A stretch of DNA of 64,000 bases from Marinomonas fungiae (GCF_001418205.1 NZ_LIQF01000006.1:1-64000), one strand, 5' to 3'. Shown: positions 55,135-64,000, numbered from the stretch's first letter. Numbers and translations are program-made. The notes: generated by a model from the sequence alone, not told the origin.

Positions 55135-55439
55135 TTAGCTCTCCTCAAGACAGCAACGTTGTACGCGCATCATGTGACACTTATATGACAGGCAAAGTCC
55201 GATCAGCTCACAAAAGAGGTGAATATTCTTCCAAAAAGACCGAACGGACGATAAAAGTGATGATAAAAACCACTTAAAAGAGGATAAATGGCCGCTAAAA
55301 AGCTCAAAATCCTACAAAACCAAACGAATCAGCTTCATTTCAAGAGCGTCAGAAAAATCTGTCACAAATCTGCCACACAACCTTTTTACAGTGCCCCTAA
55401 TTCTTATGACCAACCCTTATTTAATGATTAGGAGCCTTT
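55135..55439. promoter_or_regulatory. Divergent region upstream of the phytase gene
   Basis: No gene is seen in these 305 bases. It contains the Pho box at 55359-55376 and the phytase ribosome site TTAGGAG. The promoter of the opposing membrane-protein operon must lie towards 55140. Confidence 0.55.
55359..55376 (+). promoter_or_regulatory. Pho box upstream of the phytase gene
   Basis: CTGTCACAAATCTGCCAC has two CTGnCAC-type 7-base direct repeats separated by AAAT, matching the PhoB consensus layout. A TACAGT hexamer at 55387-55392 sits where the -10 box is expected, 10 bases past the box. Confidence 0.75.
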
Positions 55440-57449
55440 ATGCCTCGTTTCCAACACACCCTTCTCGCGACGGCGTTACTTGCTGCCAGCAGCACCTATG
55501 CAGCCACCACATCCACTAGCTATGAAGACATTGCCGACAGCGCAGTATGGCAATCCGCAGACGATCAGCAGTCTTTATTGATCAGCACCCTAGAGGGCGA
55601 TGGCATCGCGGTTTACGACGCGTCAGGCAAAGAGCTTCAGCATATTGAAGATGTCGAAGCATTGGGCGCAGACGTGCGTTATGGCTTACGCTCAAAAGAT
55701 GGTAAGAAGATCGACATTGCAGCCGTTGGCTTACCCGATGAAGACGCTATCGCGTTCTACCAGATCAACGGCAAAGCTAATGCACCGCTAACCGAAGTAG
55801 GACGATTGTCGCTAGAGATAACACCAGAAGGCGTCTGTTTAGGAAAAAATGCTACTTCGGGCGATATGTTTGTCGCCAGCTACGACGAAGCAGGCAACCT
55901 CGTGCAATACAAGCTGGCATTTGATGGCAAGCAGGTCGACAGTGCGATCCAGCATAACGGGAAACCAACGTTTGTTCGCTCTATGAATGTGGGCGGTGAG
56001 CTAAGTGGTTGTGCCATGGACGATGAGACCAATACCTTGTACGTGGCAGAACAAAACATCGGTGTCTGGGTGTACGGTGCCGACCCTGAGAACGTAAAAG
56101 AGCGCGCGTTGCTTGATGTGGTTGAGCCACTTGGTCATTTAGAAGAAATTGAAAACCTAGACATCGTTTATCAAGCACATGGCAAAGGCGCCATCGTGAT
56201 CGCCGATGAAGGCCAAGGTTTTGTGCTGTACGACCGCGTTAGCCATAAATTTCTTGGTAAGTTTGATATTGCAGGTGTTGCAGAAGCCAAGCTGGTCAGC
56301 GCGTCTACTCAGCAGCTTTGGATCGGTAATACCGAGCTAGACGAGTCGGTTTATCAAACGCTTTCTTGGAATGAGCTGGAGCAGCTTTCGGGCTATAAAG
56401 CCGAAAATACCCTGTCGCCACGTGAGCTTGAAATCAAGGGTGTCGAACTGGTACGTGCCCATGCAGAAACCAAAGCCGTGGATAACCACGGCGATGCGGC
56501 GGACGATCCAGCCCTTTGGTACAATACCGAATCCCCCAAAGACAGCCTAATCATCGCCACTAACAAAAAGGGCGGCTTGATGGCTTATGACCTTCAAGGC
56601 AATGAGATCCAATACCTCGAAGGCGGCAAGCCCAACAACGTCGATATTCGCCAAGATGTAATCGATGCTGATGGCAATCAAATCGCGCTAGCAGCGGCAT
56701 CAAACCGTAAGAAAAATACCATTACGCTGTACACTATTGATGGCTCTAGTACGCCGATCAAAGTACTGCCCGCCACTCAAGGCACGTTGCATCCTGAGGC
56801 TCCAGAGCTACTTTCCAGCGTCGATGAAGTCTACGGTCTATGTATGTCGCGCGGTGAAGACGGTACGCCTTATGTGTTCGTGAACGGCAAAGATGGTCAA
56901 ATCGAGCAATGGCGCATCAGCGTTCATAATGGCGAAGCTCAAGGCACCGTTGTGCGCACGCTAAACGTGCCATCACAGCCAGAAGGTTGTGTTGTGGATG
57001 ATCGCACGCAGACTCTGTATGTGGGCGAAGAAGACCACGCGATCTGGACGTTTGATGCCCGTGAGAACGGCAATGCAGAAGGTAAAATCTTTGCCAAAGT
57101 CGATGGTAAGCACCTAATCGACGATATCGAAGGTTTAACCCTTTACCAAACCAAAGAGCAAAACCTGCTGATCGCCTCAAGCCAAGGTAACAACACTTAT
57201 ACCGTGTTTGACCTAAACCAGCAGGGCCAATTCGTGAAAAGCTTCGCCATCATCGGCGATGACGAACGCGGCACAGACGGTGCTACCGACACCGACGGCA
57301 TCCATGCGGTATCACAAAACCTAGGCGAAGCATTCCCGAGCGGCCTGTTCTTAGCACAGGATTGGTACAACATTGATAGCCAATACAAAACCGAAAACCA
57401 GAACTTCAAAATCGTCGACTGGCGCGATATTGCAAAGGTTTTGAAATAA
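55440..57449 (+). CDS. Beta-propeller phytase with two tandem domains
   Basis: This 669-residue exported enzyme has a signal peptide (1-21). It has two beta-propeller phytase (BPP) domains: an N-terminal, less complete one (about 30-325) and a complete C-terminal one (about 340-665). The latter shows GDAADDPALWYNTESPKDSLIIATNKKGGLMAYDL, PEGCVVDDRTQTLYVGEED and DIEGLTLY. BPP phytases use calcium to release phosphate from phytate. Dual-domain forms are known in other bacteria. The Pho box upstream suggests phosphate-starvation control. A strong terminator follows. Confidence 0.92.
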   Translation: MPRFQHTLLATALLAASSTYAATTSTSYEDIADSAVWQSADDQQSLLISTLEGDGIAVYDASGKELQHIEDVEALGADVRYGLRSKDGKKIDIAAVGLPDEDAIAFYQINGKANAPLTEVGRLSLEITPEGVCLGKNATSGDMFVASYDEAGNLVQYKLAFDGKQVDSAIQHNGKPTFVRSMNVGGELSGCAMDDETNTLYVAEQNIGVWVYGADPENVKERALLDVVEPLGHLEEIENLDIVYQAHGKGAIVIADEGQGFVLYDRVSHKFLGKFDIAGVAEAKLVSASTQQLWIGNTELDESVYQTLSWNELEQLSGYKAENTLSPRELEIKGVELVRAHAETKAVDNHGDAADDPALWYNTESPKDSLIIATNKKGGLMAYDLQGNEIQYLEGGKPNNVDIRQDVIDADGNQIALAAASNRKKNTITLYTIDGSSTPIKVLPATQGTLHPEAPELLSSVDEVYGLCMSRGEDGTPYVFVNGKDGQIEQWRISVHNGEAQGTVVRTLNVPSQPEGCVVDDRTQTLYVGEEDHAIWTFDARENGNAEGKIFAKVDGKHLIDDIEGLTLYQTKEQNLLIASSQGNNTYTVFDLNQQGQFVKSFAIIGDDERGTDGATDTDGIHAVSQNLGEAFPSGLFLAQDWYNIDSQYKTENQNFKIVDWRDIAKVLK

Positions 57450-57476
57450 GTCCCTGAGTAAAGGGTAGAAAGCAAA

Positions 57477-57509
57477 AAGCCGCTAATTCTGAGGAGTTAG
57501 CGGCTTCTT
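57477..57509 (+). terminator. Terminator of the phytase gene
   Basis: AAGCCGCTAA pairs with TTAGCGGCTT around a 10-base loop, followed by CTTTG. It lies 28 bases past the stop. Confidence 0.85.
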
Positions 57510-57525
57510 TGATGCACACATAAGA

Positions 57526-57640
57526 TTTTAGCGTCAGATGAAAATTAGCCTTCTTATCCTATTAGCCTCCTCCCATGCGTTTGATTTGCGCTGACGCGTT
57601 GAGGTACGAAACAGGCGCAAGCAAATTGAATTGCATGGTA
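57526..57640. repeat. Solitary copy of the hairpin repeat core with its left flank
   Basis: The 66-base core at 57574-57639 is nearly identical to the cores of the 240-base array 5 kb to the left. The preceding segment TCAGATGAAAATTAGCCTTC also matches 52366 onwards. This shows the element is dispersed, not only tandem. Confidence 0.85.
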
Positions 57641-57687
57641 TAGCGCAGCAAAGTGGCCGGGAAACGCTACGCTAGATTTGTGGTTTG

Positions 57688-57712
57688 GTCGCGGGGCGGA
57701 GACCGCTCCTAC
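57688..57712. repeat. REP-like hairpin
   Basis: TCGCGGGGCGGAGACCGC followed by TCCTACG has the GTAGGAGCGG...CCGCGA form of gammaproteobacterial REP elements. The rest of the 57450-57837 gap holds nothing else that I can recognise. Confidence 0.6.
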
Positions 57713-57837
57713 GGAGTGTGTGGTCTAGGATGGCACTTTGGCCCGATTCCGTTGAACTATGTCTCTAAGGCCAATGTTTGTGGCGTAGTCGCTCCCATAA
57801 GATAGTTCCAACAGTCACAGTCTAAGCAGGAGCTATT

Positions 57838-58614
57838 ATGAAGATCACACAAATACGCAATGCAACATTGCACATCGATTACGCTGGGGTGCGTTTTTTA
57901 GTTGACCCTATGTTGGCCGATCAAGGGGCGTATCCTGGTTTACCCGGTACGGTGAATTCCGAGCAGCGCAATCCCACTGCCCCACTGCCACTTTCCATCG
58001 AAGACATTCTTCAGGTGGATGCTGTGTTACTCACCCATTTACATCCCGATCATTGGGACGCTAAGGCGCAAGCAGTTATTCCCAAAGATACACTACTGCT
58101 GGCGCAAAACGAGGCGGATCGTCAGACGCTTATCGAGCAAGGCTTTGAGAATGTTCAGGTATTCGAGGGAGGTATGGTGTTTCGTGGCATTACGTTGACG
58201 ACTACCGAGTGCCAACACGGTTACGACCGTTTATTTGAAAATCCTGCCATGGCAGCACGCATGGGTGAAGTCACTGGTGTGATTTTCTCGCATCCTACGG
58301 AGCAGTCGCTCTATTTAGCGGGCGATACGATTTGGACACCTGCCATCGAGTCTACCCTGCAACAGCACCAGCCAGATGTGGTGATTTTAAACGTCGGCTG
58401 GGCCCATGTGTTGGAATATGGCCCGATTATTATGGGCAAAGAAGACGTGCTTAAAACCCATCTGACATTGCCCCATGCTAAGATTGTGGCGAGTCATTTA
58501 GAAGCCATGAACCACTTGTTGCTGAGTCGTTCTGAGCTGGCAGAATACGCCCAGCTGAATCAGCTTGATGCGTTTGTGGCGATCCCAGCAGATGGGGAAA
58601 CTCTCACCTATTAA
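57838..58614 (+). CDS. UlaG-like metallo-beta-lactamase-fold hydrolase
   Basis: This 258-residue protein begins KITQIRNATLHIDYAGVRFLVDPML and has the motif LLTHLHPDHWD, later ECQHGY, LAGDTIW and SHLEAMNH metal ligands. It belongs to the UlaG/YycJ-like cytoplasmic hydrolases that may act on lactones or esters. It is followed 42 bases later by the GlxA-type regulator gene on the same strand, a frequent pairing. The substrate is unknown. Confidence 0.85.
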   Translation: MKITQIRNATLHIDYAGVRFLVDPMLADQGAYPGLPGTVNSEQRNPTAPLPLSIEDILQVDAVLLTHLHPDHWDAKAQAVIPKDTLLLAQNEADRQTLIEQGFENVQVFEGGMVFRGITLTTTECQHGYDRLFENPAMAARMGEVTGVIFSHPTEQSLYLAGDTIWTPAIESTLQQHQPDVVILNVGWAHVLEYGPIIMGKEDVLKTHLTLPHAKIVASHLEAMNHLLLSRSELAEYAQLNQLDAFVAIPADGETLTY

Positions 58615-58656
58615 AGCACTCTGATCCAATGTCTGAACCCAAGCACGGAGCCCTAT

Positions 58657-59625
58657 ATGATTGAAGCCTTTACTGCACCGGAGCGCTTACCCAAAGTGGC
58701 TATTGTCGCGTGCAATGAATTCAGCCCCTTTCATATTTCTGTGCCGTGTTTGGTATTTGGCTCTGAGATGCTTAAGCGGCGTCTGTTTGAAGTGTCTATT
58801 GTTGCCTCGGAACAAGGGCCCATCTTTTCGAAAGAAGGTATGCAGATCCATACAACAGGCTCGTTAGCGGATTTAAGCAACGCAGACATTATCATTGTGC
58901 CTTTTTGGCGTAGCTATGAAGAGCGCCCAAGCGAGGCTTTGATAGGCGCGTTGAACAGCGCTTATCAAAGCGGTTCGACGGTTGTTGGCTTATGCTTGGG
59001 GGCGTATGTTCTGGCCTATGCAGGCTTACTGGACGGTAAACGCGCCTCGACCCATTGGGGTTTAGAGCAAGACTTTATGCAGCGCTTCCCTGCAATCACC
59101 ATGGATAGCAACGCTCTGTATGTCGATAATGACCGTCTGATCACTTCCGCTGGCGTTGCGGCAGGCATGGACTGCTGTTTGCATATCTTACGTAAGGTGT
59201 ATGGTGCTGATATCGCCAACACGGTGGCACGTCGTATGGTGTTACAGCCACATCGGGAAGGTGGGCAAGCGCAATTTATCGAGCGCCCCATGGCGACCAG
59301 TAATGATCAGCGTATTAACCAGTTGTTGGATAGGATGCGACAAGATTTGAGCCGATCTTACTCACTCGATGAGCTTGCTAATCAAGTCGCGATGACCCGT
59401 CGTACCTTTACGCGAAAATTTCAGCAAGCGACGGGGCTGTCGGTGGGCCAATGGTTGATCACGGAAAAGCTGCACCACGCACAAAGTTTGCTAGAGAAAA
59501 GCGACCTATCAGTGGAGCGCATTGCCGCAGAGGTCGGCTTTCAGTCCACCAGCGCTTTTCGCGACAAATTCAAGCAGCAGTTTCAAGTCTCCCCCAGCGC
59601 ATGGCGCAAGACATTTAAGGGGTAA
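58657..59625 (+). CDS. GlxA-family transcriptional regulator (DJ-1/PfpI plus AraC domains)
   Basis: This 322-residue protein has an N-terminal DJ-1/PfpI-like domain (about 10-190) with the nucleophile-elbow motif VGLCLGAYVLAYAGLLDG. A C-terminal AraC domain (about 215-318) follows: YSLDELANQVAMTRRTFTRKFQQATGLSVGQWL, VERIAAEVGFQSTSAFRDKFKQQF. It probably regulates the upstream UlaG-like gene or itself. Effector unknown. Confidence 0.9.
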   Translation: MIEAFTAPERLPKVAIVACNEFSPFHISVPCLVFGSEMLKRRLFEVSIVASEQGPIFSKEGMQIHTTGSLADLSNADIIIVPFWRSYEERPSEALIGALNSAYQSGSTVVGLCLGAYVLAYAGLLDGKRASTHWGLEQDFMQRFPAITMDSNALYVDNDRLITSAGVAAGMDCCLHILRKVYGADIANTVARRMVLQPHREGGQAQFIERPMATSNDQRINQLLDRMRQDLSRSYSLDELANQVAMTRRTFTRKFQQATGLSVGQWLITEKLHHAQSLLEKSDLSVERIAAEVGFQSTSAFRDKFKQQFQVSPSAWRKTFKG

Positions 59626-59760
59626 CCTCTAAGCTGGAGAGCGGTAAGACACGAATCAACGTACCAACCGCTTACGATTCACTACCAGTCGATACCCTAG
59701 AAGCACAGCAAAGAGGATGCTAAAGATCACGGCGAGTGAGCTGTCGCTTTTCACTTGCCA

Positions 59761-60006
59761 CTATAGGTGGGAGCGAATTGGAGTTACGAGTAGATGCACA
59801 TGGTTGGTCATAAATAACCATGCATGGCCTTTAACCTGAAACTGCCCAGCGAACTCAGTTAACCAATGCGTATAAGCAATAAAATTATCTTCACTCGCAA
59901 AACACACTTGGTGGTTATTATCGTGCAGGATGATGTGTTGCATCGGCAACACCACTGATTTGTTGTTGCTGAACAGATTGAGGGGGTCCATCACGCCTTT
60001 GATCAC
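59761..60006 (-). pseudogene. Truncated REP-associated tyrosine (RAYT/Y1) transposase
   Basis: The 81-residue fragment keeps the N-terminal half of a Y1 transposase: QHIILHDNNHQVCFASEDNFIAYTHWL, then GHAWLFMTNHVHLLVTP with the HUH pair in HVH. The catalytic Tyr and the second half are missing. Sequence identity ends at CGCTCCCACCTATAG, a REP-like end, and a stop follows. It is a dead remnant, but it points to RAYT activity as the source of the REP-like repeats nearby. Confidence 0.75.
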
Positions 60007-60089
60007 TTCCCTAGGAATTGAGTCCGTGGCGATGCTTTCCTACAGTAATACCTACTGCTCGAAACTGTTTCGCTTATTAAAATATTGCG
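60007..60089. other. Short gap between the transposase remnant and the CDF gene
   Basis: No gene, terminator or repeat is recognised here. The 135 bases at 59626-59760 on the other side of the remnant are likewise empty. Confidence 0.4.
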
Positions 60090-60698
60090 TCATCTCACTT
60101 CGGTGGATTCTGTCTCTCTGGCATCCTTAAGTATGCTTAAGCCACCGCGGATGACGACGATTGATATTAGGGTACCGACAATTAAATCTGGGTATCGACT
60201 ACCTATGATGGCAACCATGACACCAGAGACAATAACGCCTAGGTTTGCAATAACGTCGTTGGTTGAGAAAATCCATGAAGCTCGCATATGAACCCCACCA
60301 TCTTTATGTTTGGATATGAGAACAAGACAGATGATGTTTGCTAGCAGAGCCACTGCACCCACAACGATAATTAGTGTGCTCTGAGGCTCACTGCCAAAGA
60401 CCATGCGCCTTACAGCCTCGAACAAAACACCAAAGCCCAAAATAATCTGTAGATAGCCACTGACTCTAGCCGCTTTGGCTTGCTTCGCAACGCCCCTTCC
60501 AACAACGTAGAGCGAGAGTCCATAAACGGTCGCGTCTGCCAGCATATCTAAGGAGTCTGCAATCAGCCCCGTTGATTGTGCGAGCCAACCTAATATCAAC
60601 TCTGAGACAAACATAAAGGCGTTAATCGCCAGCAGTGCAATGAGCGTTTTCCTCTCAAGTCTCTCTGCTTGCTCTGCCCCACAACCACAATCTGACAT
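60090..60698 (-). CDS. Short cation-diffusion-facilitator transporter
   Basis: The protein has 202 residues from ATG 60698 (GGAG 5 bases before; an in-frame ATG at 60719 is less supported). It has six transmembrane helices with CDF features: GLIADSLDMLADATVYGLSLYVV in TM2 and WIFSTNDVIANLGVIVSGVMVAIIG in TM5. The usual cytoplasmic C-terminal domain is missing, which is a known short form. A Cys-rich start (CGCGAEQ) may bind metal. It probably exports a divalent metal such as zinc, cobalt or iron. Confidence 0.85.
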   Translation of the reverse strand: MSDCGCGAEQAERLERKTLIALLAINAFMFVSELILGWLAQSTGLIADSLDMLADATVYGLSLYVVGRGVAKQAKAARVSGYLQIILGFGVLFEAVRRMVFGSEPQSTLIIVVGAVALLANIICLVLISKHKDGGVHMRASWIFSTNDVIANLGVIVSGVMVAIIGSRYPDLIVGTLISIVVIRGGLSILKDARETESTEVR

Positions 60699-60752
60699 AT
60701 TTTCTCCGATATCTGCCATCGACCGGCACTTAGCCAGATAGCTAATACATGT

Positions 60753-63605
60753 CTAGTTGAAATAACCGTGTGCTAGCAGCGCTTCACTGCGCCACTCTTC
60801 GGTCCATGCTGGTATGTCTTCTGCCCGCATTGGATACGCAATACCATAGCCTTGGGCGCACTCACACCCTAGCTCCAGCAGCAAGTTGGCGTATTGCATG
60901 TCTTCTAAACCTTCGGCAATGATGCTCTTTCGGAACGCTTTAGCGAGGCCGATGACGCCGACCAAAATCAGTCGATCTTCGCTTTCATCTCCCATATTTT
61001 TTACAAAGCTCTGATCAATTTTGATCGTTTTCGCAGGGATATTCCGCAAGTATGACAGACTGGCGTAACCAGTGCCAAAGTCATCAATGGCAAAGCCAAT
61101 CCCTAAATCATTACAATGACGAATAATCAGTTGGACTTGCTCGATGTTTTCGATAGCGCTGGTTTCCAGCACTTCAAACTCTAGGTATTTCGGCTCTACG
61201 CTTGGGAAGTCCAACAAAATAGCTTCTAACGCGTCCATAAAGTTTTTCTGCTGTAGATGAATGGCCGATATATTGACGCTAATGGGCGCATACAGCCCGG
61301 ACCTTTGCCAGTGCTCCAGCTGCATCAAGGACTGACGAATAGTCCATGCGCCAATTTCAACCATTAGCATATTGCCTTCGATATCAGGTAGGAAATGTCC
61401 CGGCGTTAACACGCCTTTTTCAGGGTGATTCCAACGAATCAGCGCCTCGAACCCCACCACCTCACGACTCGCCAAGTTTACCTTGGGCTGATAATAGAGT
61501 TCGAATTCATGCTCGGTAAGCGCCTCAGATAAACACGCAATGTTTTCATGAAAACCACGAATAGAACGGTCGTGAGCAGGGTCGAAGAAGCGAAAGATAT
61601 TTTTACCAGCCAGTTTCGCCGCATACATGGCTTGATCAGCTTGGCGAATCAGTTGGTCCGCGTCAACATCCTCATCTTCGGGGTAGACCGCCACCCCTAT
61701 GCTTGACGTCACGGCAACAGACTGACCGTCTAGTTCAGCTGGCAAGGCGATGGTGTCGAGCAAGGTGTCCAACATGCCTTCCAACGAATTATCTTGCATC
61801 ACGTTCGGCAAAATTAGGATAAATTCGTCGCCACCGATGCGGGCAACGGTGTCTTCTTCACGCAGGACGGTACTGATTCTCTGGGCAAGCTCTACCAACA
61901 AGCGGTCTCCTACGGTATGACCATAAGAGTCGTTGACCTCTTTGAACCCATCCAAATCAAGGAACAGCAGCGCGAGTTTTTCATTGCGATTTTTGGCTTG
62001 AGACATGGCCACACGCAAACGATCACGAAATAGAAAACGGTTAGGTAGCCCCGTCAAATTGTCATAGTGAGCGATACGTTCAAGCTGGTACTCATGTTCT
62101 TTGAGAGAAGTAATGTCAGAGAACAACGCCACGTAGTGGGTCAGTTCGCCAACGTTATTTTTCACTGCACTAATGGTAATTAACTCTGGATACACATCGC
62201 CATTTTTACGTTTGTTCCAAATTTCTCCAGTCCACACCCCTTCTATCTGCAGGGTCTGCCACAGCTGATCGTAGAAGTCGCGATCGTGGCGACCGGACTT
62301 AAGAAGATTCGGCCGCTCACCAATGACTTCGTCACGACTGTAGCCAGTAATACGGGTAAAGGCTTCGTTTACATCGATAATTTTGCCCTCTACGTTGGAG
62401 ATCAAGATGCCCTCATGCAACTGCTCGTAAACACTGGCAGCCAGCGCGAGATCCACTTCACTTTGCTTTCTCGCGGTGATGTCCTGATGGGTACCAAACA
62501 TATCAATGGGTTCACCTTGATCACTCCATTGAAACACTTGTCCACGATCTAATACCCAAACCCAATGGCCATCTTTATGGCGCATACGGGCTTCGCATTC
62601 ATAAAAATCGGTCTCTCCGCGAAAATACGCGTTAAGAGCTTGCTCTGAATACTTAGCATCATCAGGATGTAGCAGTCTCGTCCACGTTTCGATGGATATC
62701 GGACGCAGCTCTTCTACCGTGTAGCCCAACATATTGGCCCAGCGCTCATTAAAATGCGTTTTCCCTGACGGAATATTCCAATACCAAGTGCCTGTACGCG
62801 TACCATTAATCACGTTTTCTAACTCTAAACGCTCCTGTTTAAGGTGCCCTTGCGTATGAGTAATGGTGTTTACCATATCTCTGACCGTGGAAACTAAGGC
62901 ATCAATCTCAAGGTATGAAGAGTCCGTCAAAGTGGCACGAGGAATACCATCTTCACCACGATCAGCAATTACTTGAGTAAAGTGATTCAAAGGCTTAATA
63001 AAAATATTTTTCAGCAGCAGATATAGCGTAATCAACAAGAGCACCAGCAACGCCAAGGTAACCGCGACGGTGTTCAATAACAGGTTTTCGATATTGCTAC
63101 GCAGTATTTTATCGTTGACGTATACAAACAATTGACCAACCACCTCCCCCGTTGAGGCGTGAATATCCGTTGCTTTGACGTAATAGGCATTGTCTAAAGT
63201 GGCTTTATCGGCTGAGCTGTCTGAAGTATAGACGTGACTTTGACCTTCTCCTCCAGCCACCCGACCGGTGAGATAATGTGCTTCGCCTAAAATTTTGGCC
63301 ATATTAAAGTCGTCTACCAAGATGGCAGATAAGGCGTAGTGATTGGGGGTCAATAGCTCACTTTGTACCAGTTTTTGGTACTCATGAATTTGATAGGACT
63401 CCAGAAATGGCGACAGAATTCGACTTAAACGCCCAGCACTTTCACTCGCCTGCCCGATAATCTCAACTTCTAGCTGCTCTTTCTGGATTTGATAAAAATA
63501 CGCCGAGTTGATACAAAACACCAAAGAAACCAATAGCATGATCGCGCTGCTGACAATCAGAAATAGGGATTTCTTGTTTGCGGATTTGACTTTTCTCAAG
63601 CTCAT
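60753..63605 (-). CDS. Membrane-bound PAS-PAS-GGDEF-EAL protein (dual c-di-GMP enzyme)
   Basis: This 950-residue protein has TM1 (about 14-34), a periplasmic sensor region (about 35-175), TM2 (about 178-200) and HAMP (about 200-255). Two PAS domains (about 265-380 and 385-505), GGDEF (about 515-680) and EAL (about 695-940) follow. The catalytic motifs look intact: RIGGDEFILILPN, and EALIRWNHPEKG with DDFGTGYASLSYL and EGLED. It could make and break c-di-GMP in response to a periplasmic and a cytoplasmic signal. The gene lies 12 bases downstream of a periplasmic binding protein gene, which probably feeds it a ligand signal. Confidence 0.92.
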   Translation of the reverse strand: MSLRKVKSANKKSLFLIVSSAIMLLVSLVFCINSAYFYQIQKEQLEVEIIGQASESAGRLSRILSPFLESYQIHEYQKLVQSELLTPNHYALSAILVDDFNMAKILGEAHYLTGRVAGGEGQSHVYTSDSSADKATLDNAYYVKATDIHASTGEVVGQLFVYVNDKILRSNIENLLLNTVAVTLALLVLLLITLYLLLKNIFIKPLNHFTQVIADRGEDGIPRATLTDSSYLEIDALVSTVRDMVNTITHTQGHLKQERLELENVINGTRTGTWYWNIPSGKTHFNERWANMLGYTVEELRPISIETWTRLLHPDDAKYSEQALNAYFRGETDFYECEARMRHKDGHWVWVLDRGQVFQWSDQGEPIDMFGTHQDITARKQSEVDLALAASVYEQLHEGILISNVEGKIIDVNEAFTRITGYSRDEVIGERPNLLKSGRHDRDFYDQLWQTLQIEGVWTGEIWNKRKNGDVYPELITISAVKNNVGELTHYVALFSDITSLKEHEYQLERIAHYDNLTGLPNRFLFRDRLRVAMSQAKNRNEKLALLFLDLDGFKEVNDSYGHTVGDRLLVELAQRISTVLREEDTVARIGGDEFILILPNVMQDNSLEGMLDTLLDTIALPAELDGQSVAVTSSIGVAVYPEDEDVDADQLIRQADQAMYAAKLAGKNIFRFFDPAHDRSIRGFHENIACLSEALTEHEFELYYQPKVNLASREVVGFEALIRWNHPEKGVLTPGHFLPDIEGNMLMVEIGAWTIRQSLMQLEHWQRSGLYAPISVNISAIHLQQKNFMDALEAILLDFPSVEPKYLEFEVLETSAIENIEQVQLIIRHCNDLGIGFAIDDFGTGYASLSYLRNIPAKTIKIDQSFVKNMGDESEDRLILVGVIGLAKAFRKSIIAEGLEDMQYANLLLELGCECAQGYGIAYPMRAEDIPAWTEEWRSEALLAHGYFN

Positions 63606-63617
63606 TTTCCAATACTT

Positions 63618-64000
63618 CTAATTATCTTGGATCAAACCCAAAACATTGTGTTTAATTGTCGGTAACAATTGCTCTACATTGTGCGCGGAGACTGTTAACA
63701 CATCCAACTGCTGGATTTTAGGCACACTGATACCTTGCCAATACTGTCGCAAAGTATCCACCGCTTTGTCACCCATTAAAAAGGGTTGCTGCATCGCTGC
63801 TGCGACGAGGGTTTTCGCGCGAATCATGTCAACAAACTCAGGCTCAGCATCAAAACACACCAATAAAATCTCACCTTCTTTACCACTGTCGCGCACGCCA
63901 TCTAAGGCAGCTTGATAACGGTCTGATCCCTGTAGCCATAAGGCTTTCATATTCGGGTTTTCAACAATCAATTGCTGGGCGAATTGGTATGTCTCAGTAT
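63618..64000 (-). CDS. Periplasmic binding protein, C-terminal part (partial)
   Basis: The last 127 codons are visible; the start is beyond the right edge. The pattern is a LacI/RbsB-like sugar- or small-molecule-binding protein: NPNMKALWLQGSDRYQAALDGVRDSGKEGEILLVCFDAEPEF and AAAMQQPFLMGDKAVDTL. No permease gene is seen next to it; the next gene, 12 bases on, is the GGDEF-EAL protein, so this may be a signalling receptor and not part of an importer. Confidence 0.75.
   Translation of the reverse strand, partial: TETYQFAQQLIVENPNMKALWLQGSDRYQAALDGVRDSGKEGEILLVCFDAEPEFVDMIRAKTLVAAAMQQPFLMGDKAVDTLRQYWQGISVPKIQQLDVLTVSAHNVEQLLPTIKHNVLGLIQDN

Overview
The window looks like chromosomal DNA of a marine gammaproteobacterium. 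Moderate GC, the gene families present and the Lap-type adhesin secretion locus suggest Marinomonas or a close Oceanospirillales relative. That genus guess is inference, because the window has no rRNA, tRNA or marker gene to settle it. No tRNA, rRNA, CRISPR array or intact insertion sequence was seen.

Layout. (1) 1-10990: a biofilm-adhesin locus. The start of a giant LapA-like adhesin runs off the left edge on the minus strand. Divergent from it is an eight-gene operon: TolC-like outer-membrane factor, lipoprotein, TSP3/OmpA protein, LapG-like protein, LapD-like c-di-GMP receptor, type I ABC exporter, HlyD-family adaptor, LuxR-type regulator. The LapG homologue has Ala where the catalytic Cys should be. 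(2) 11031-19952: housekeeping and transport: UbiA-family prenyltransferase, beta-CASP nuclease-like protein, SulP transporter, LysR regulator, polar amino-acid ABC transporter, homocysteine S-methyltransferase. (3) 20043-23359: a LytS/LytT two-component system co-transcribed with a membrane protein and a MipA/OmpV porin-like protein. (4) 23595-30240: a DeoR regulator divergent from an AfuABC/Fbp-like ABC importer operon that also encodes three predicted phosphohydrolases; uptake and dephosphorylation of an organophosphate is the likely job. (5) 30321-35991: two paralogous small exported proteins with a long conserved upstream region, a phosphorylcholine phosphatase, an Lrp regulator divergent from a nucleoside-recognition-domain membrane protein, and YjdM/PhnA. 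(6) 36156-40076: an uncharacterised three-gene envelope operon (OmpA lipoprotein, large membrane protein, exported VWA-like protein). (7) 40543-44523: L-lactate permease and dehydrogenase with a divergent LysR regulator. (8) 44563-49643: small conserved genes (YkgJ-like, cold-shock protein, RNase D-like exonuclease, CreA) and an unknown gene pair next to a GH114 glycosidase.

(9) 49779-53140 is the accessory region. It has a ParD/RelE-like toxin-antitoxin pair, two minus-strand gene cassettes bounded by attC-like sites (one a ClbS/DfsB-family protein, one unknown) with no integrase in view, and a tandem array of three 240-bp repeats carrying REP-like hairpins. (10) 53177-64000: AraC regulator and membrane protein divergent from a two-domain beta-propeller phytase with a Pho box, a UlaG-like metallohydrolase, a GlxA-type regulator, a truncated REP-associated (RAYT) transposase, a cation-diffusion-facilitator protein, and a PAS-GGDEF-EAL protein paired with a periplasmic binding protein cut by the right edge.

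Two themes recur. One is c-di-GMP signalling and surface attachment (LapD-like receptor, GGDEF-EAL protein, adhesin locus). The other is phosphorus scavenging from organic esters (phytase with Pho box, phosphorylcholine phosphatase, organophosphate importer with phosphohydrolases, YjdM/PhnA).
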